A stretch of DNA of 64,000 nucleotides from Thiofilum sp. (GTDB lineage Bacteria; Pseudomonadota; Gammaproteobacteria; Thiotrichales; Thiotrichaceae): contig NZ_JADJTF010000001.1 of the NCBI RefSeq assembly GCF_016711335.1, positions 1,178,001-1,242,000 on the forward strand. The letters are read 5' to 3'. This document shows, piece after piece, positions 61,608 through 64,000 of this stretch; within the stretch, counting starts at the first letter, position 1, and the number at the start of each line of letters is the position of its first letter. The notes under the pieces were generated by a model. It saw only the letters and a program-made list of their open reading frames with translations. It was not told the DNA's origin and made no database searches. The translations under genes and the position numbers were made by a program.

Positions 61608-62524
61608 TACACTTTCTCCACTAATGGTTTACCTAATAAGCCACTAGGGCGGAAAATCAGCACTAATACCAATAATGAAAAGGCGAACACATCCTTATAG
61701 TCAGTATTGATAAAGCCAGAAAAGAGTGACTCCGACATGCCTAATATAATGCCGCCTAACATCGCCCCTGGTAGTGAACCAATGCCACCCAATACCGCAG
61801 CAGTAAAGGCTTTCACACCCGTAATAAAGCCGACTGAAAAATCAAATGAGCCATAGTTGAGAGTAACTAAGACACCTGCAATCGCTGCCATCGCCGCACC
61901 CAAAATAAATACGGTTGAGATAATACGGTCGGTATTAATCCCTAAAATGGCTGCCATTTTGGGGTCTTGCTGTACCGCACGGCATTGACGACCTAAAGAA
62001 GTTTTTTGAATGATGTAAGTGAGCAGCGCCATACTAGCAAATGAAACTATAACTAATAGCGCTTGAATGTAGGTAATTTGGAAGAAATCAGTTTCTGTCC
62101 CAAAACGAAATACACCGGGGAGAATCGTCGGAACGGCTTGGGTTTTTGCGCCTTGGCTGACTTGTACATAATTCTGCAATACTAGCGACACACCGATAGC
62201 TGAAATCAGCGGAGCTAGTCGTGGAGAATTACGTAAAGGTTTATAAGCAATGCGTTCAATGCTCCACCCGTATAGCGAGACAATGAACATAGTGACAACG
62301 AGCGTAATGATAATAAGAAAAGCAGCCGAACTAATGCCAAAGAAGGATAAAATAGCAATACAAATGGCTGTGATATAGGCTGAAACCATATAAACATCGC
62401 CATGAGCGAAGTTAATCATGCCTATAATTCCGTATACCATTGTGTAGCCGACTGCAATCAGACCGTAAATAGAGCCAAGAGCCAACCCATTTACTAATTG
62501 TTGACCTAAGATATGAAATTCCAT
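61607..62524 (-). CDS. livH: Branched-chain amino acid ABC transporter permease LivH
   Basis: A 305-residue permease with about eight membrane segments. GLALGSIYGLIAVGYTMVYGIIGMINFAHGDVYM at the N-terminus and FTAAVLGGIGSLPGAMLGG near the C-terminus are typical. It follows livK after an 87-base gap that carries a hairpin. Confidence 0.94.
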   Translation of the reverse strand: MEFHILGQQLVNGLALGSIYGLIAVGYTMVYGIIGMINFAHGDVYMVSAYITAICIAILSFFGISSAAFLIIITLVVTMFIVSLYGWSIERIAYKPLRNSPRLAPLISAIGVSLVLQNYVQVSQGAKTQAVPTILPGVFRFGTETDFFQITYIQALLVIVSFASMALLTYIIQKTSLGRQCRAVQQDPKMAAILGINTDRIISTVFILGAAMAAIAGVLVTLNYGSFDFSVGFITGVKAFTAAVLGGIGSLPGAMLGGIILGMSESLFSGFINTDYKDVFAFSLLVLVLIFRPSGLLGKPLVEKV

Positions 62525-62558
62525 GGTAACCGCCTAGCTGTGGTTATTAGGGGGGAGG

Positions 62559-62588
62559 GAGTCTGCCACCAGTAGGCAGGGCAGACTC
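62559..62588 (-). promoter_or_regulatory. Stem-loop between livK and livH
   Basis: GAGTCTGCC and GGCAGACTC form a 9-base stem with a 12-base loop. No T-run follows in the direction of transcription, so it looks like an mRNA-stabilising or processing stem that would keep the binding-protein message more abundant than the permease message. Confidence 0.6.
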
Positions 62589-62611
62589 ATAAGGCTTAAG
62601 TAAGCGTGGGC

Positions 62612-63742
62612 TTACTCTTCCATTTTGTATTTACCTTCTTTATCCCAGACATACATGGTGTAGTCAGAGACTTTAATATCGCCTTTTTCATCCCACTCTT
62701 TTTTGCCTAGTACGGTGTTTACACCATTGGCTTTTAACCAATCGGCTAATTTATCGCCTTCGGTAGAACCTGCATTTTTGAGCGCTTCAGCAACAGATTG
62801 CATAGTGGCATACGCATATAAGGTATAACCTTCAGGCTTATAACCTGCGGCTTGGATTTTTTCCGCTACTTCCTTGCTTTCTGGAATGGTGAGTGGATCA
62901 CGACCAAAAGTATGGCGTACACCTTCTACGAATTGTGGGCCACCGGCTGCGGTTACTAATTGCTCGGATACGATACCATCACCTGAAATGAAGGTTGCTT
63001 TCGAGCCTTGTTCACGTAATTGACGGATTAAAGCGCCTGCTTCAGTGTGTAGACCACCGAAGTAAACCACATCCGCTTCGGCCGCTTTGATTTTGGTGAC
63101 TAGCGCATTGAAGTCTTTCTCGCCGCGTGTTAACCCCTCATAAAGTACTTCGGTCACACCTTTGGAGTTCAGACGTGCTTTAGTTGCATCGGCTAAGCCC
63201 TGACCATAGGTATCTTTATCATGGATAATAGCTACCTTAGTGGCTTTTAACTTATCGACGATATAGTCGCCCGCTACAGTCCCTTGCTGATCATCACGAC
63301 CACACATACGCATAATATTTTTTAGACCGCGATCTGTGACTTTAGGATTAGTGGAAGCGGGAGTCATCGCTAAAATATTAGCTTCAGCGTAAATTTCACT
63401 AGCAGGAATAGTAGAGGAAGAACAGAAGTGACCTAGTACGGCAGTAACTTTGTCATTGTCGACTAGACGGTTAGCCACCGCGACCGCTTGTTTAGGTTCG
63501 CAAGCATCGTCTGCTTTCACTAATTCAATCATGGCCCCATTAATGCCGCCTGCATCATTAATATCTTTAGCAGCAGCCTCTGCCCCTTTCCAAAATTGCT
63601 CACCGAAGGCGGCGTTAGCGCCCGTGTGCGGGCCTGCCACGCCAATCTTAACCGCATCTGCCGCAAAAGCAGCAGCACCTGAGAGTAGTCCAGCAACTAA
63701 TACTGCAAGTGGCGCGATTTTTTTTAATTTACCTACGATCAT
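62612..63742 (-). CDS. livK: Branched-chain amino acid binding protein LivK/LivJ-like
   Basis: A 376-residue periplasmic binding protein. Signal peptide at the N-terminus (KIAPLAVLVAGLLSGAAAFA), then the type I periplasmic fold: KIGVAGPHTGANAAFGEQ, GGINGAMIELVKADDACEPKQAV and AILHD-like strand VAIIHDKDTYGQGLAD. I start at ATG 63742, with AGGAG upstream, rather than a longer frame to 63838. It precedes livHMGF, so the ligand is probably Leu/Ile/Val or a related amino acid, though members also bind amides and urea. Confidence 0.93.
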   Translation of the reverse strand: MIVGKLKKIAPLAVLVAGLLSGAAAFAADAVKIGVAGPHTGANAAFGEQFWKGAEAAAKDINDAGGINGAMIELVKADDACEPKQAVAVANRLVDNDKVTAVLGHFCSSSTIPASEIYAEANILAMTPASTNPKVTDRGLKNIMRMCGRDDQQGTVAGDYIVDKLKATKVAIIHDKDTYGQGLADATKARLNSKGVTEVLYEGLTRGEKDFNALVTKIKAAEADVVYFGGLHTEAGALIRQLREQGSKATFISGDGIVSEQLVTAAGGPQFVEGVRHTFGRDPLTIPESKEVAEKIQAAGYKPEGYTLYAYATMQSVAEALKNAGSTEGDKLADWLKANGVNTVLGKKEWDEKGDIKVSDYTMYVWDKEGKYKMEE

Positions 63743-63908
63743 GAGACATTCTCCTAGAGTTATTAATTTAAATGACACACGGCAGGCTGACTGCCATGCG
63801 TAATATAAACAGATTATGACTATAAATGGCAATCCCAATTATTCGAGGTTTTAATCATTGGGTTGTCTCTAAACCTTGGCAAGCTAATATTAAGATTAAT
63901 AAGCGAAT

Positions 63909-64000
63909 TTAATGAGCCTCATCCCAGTGCATTCCCTCACCCATTTCTACCAATAGGGGCACTTTTAGAGCAACTACCTCGGTCATTAAGGGGGCGAGAA
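63909..64000 (-). CDS. polA: 3' end of DNA polymerase I gene (partial)
   Basis: The last 30 codons are present and the gene continues beyond the right edge. The frame reads VALKVPLLVEMGEGMHWDEAH and then TAA, matching the conserved polA C-terminus (PLLV-(D/E)-x-G-x-G-x-x-W-D-x-AH). It was found by translating the edge directly. It lies upstream of livK on the same strand. Confidence 0.85.
   Translation of the reverse strand, partial: LAPLMTEVVALKVPLLVEMGEGMHWDEAH

Noticed and set aside
1..64000. CRISPR arrays, tRNA or rRNA genes, insertion sequences and prophage genes
   Set aside because: I looked for regular repeats, cloverleaf arms, transposase motifs and phage structural genes by eye and saw none; a formal scan could still find a divergent case.

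Overview
The window reads as chromosomal DNA of a gammaproteobacterium that oxidises sulfur. The gene set and orders are gammaproteobacterial: hemCDXY, tonB-yqgE-ruvX-pyrR-pyrB-pyrC', dsbB, fabA, ubiA, and relA with a degenerate hydrolase domain. A membrane sulfite dehydrogenase (soeABC) and a DsrC/TusE-family protein point to sulfur chemistry. Together with a bactofilin/FimV/small-GTPase polarity locus, this suggests a filamentous Thiothrix, Thiolinea or Thiofilum-like member of the Thiotrichales. That placement is inference, since there is no rRNA in the window. Base composition is moderate and fairly even. I see no phage, insertion sequence, CRISPR array or tRNA.

Layout. 0-5 kb: a cut-off coiled-coil gene, a universal stress protein with a CPA2 antiporter, a voltage-gated-type K+ channel and a DUF924 protein. 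5-10 kb: a secreted Thr/Arg-rich protein, a DsrC/TusE-like protein, dsbB, and a compact unit of ECF sigma factor, membrane anti-sigma factor and lipoprotein subtilase, followed by a 555-base non-coding stretch that ends in a strong terminator. 10-19 kb: fbp, ribF, trmL and the pyrimidine cluster with a catalytically dead dihydroorotase, then a lipase. 19-29 kb: HAD phosphatase, relA, a protoglobin, an orphan GspC, a UDP-sugar epimerase, purC facing purEK, a methyltransferase and carbonic anhydrase.

29-33 kb holds the copper-associated MbnP/MbnH 'metallo-mystery pair' with a third, His-rich presumed outer-membrane gene translationally coupled to it. 33-36 kb is housekeeping (phosphatase, NUDIX, CpdA, TatD). 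36.3-43.7 kb is the most unusual region: ten genes on two strands encoding a small Ras-like GTPase, two roadblock-type proteins, a pseudo-receiver scaffold, two FimV-like proteins, an OmpA-type wall anchor, two similar membrane coiled-coil proteins placed at the two ends, and a bactofilin. Together they look like a cell-pole or envelope positioning module.

44-53 kb: a small Ala/Pro-repeat lipoprotein, a [2Fe-2S] protein, ubiA, fabA, Zn-free L31, malic enzyme, the hemCDXY operon, a VanZ-like protein and a presumed beta-barrel. 54-58.6 kb: soeABC. 58.7-63.7 kb: a complete branched-chain amino-acid ABC transporter (livKHMGF). The last 92 bases are the 3' end of polA. Convergent pairs are often separated by short bidirectional terminators, and operons are tightly packed with ATGA and TAATG overlaps.
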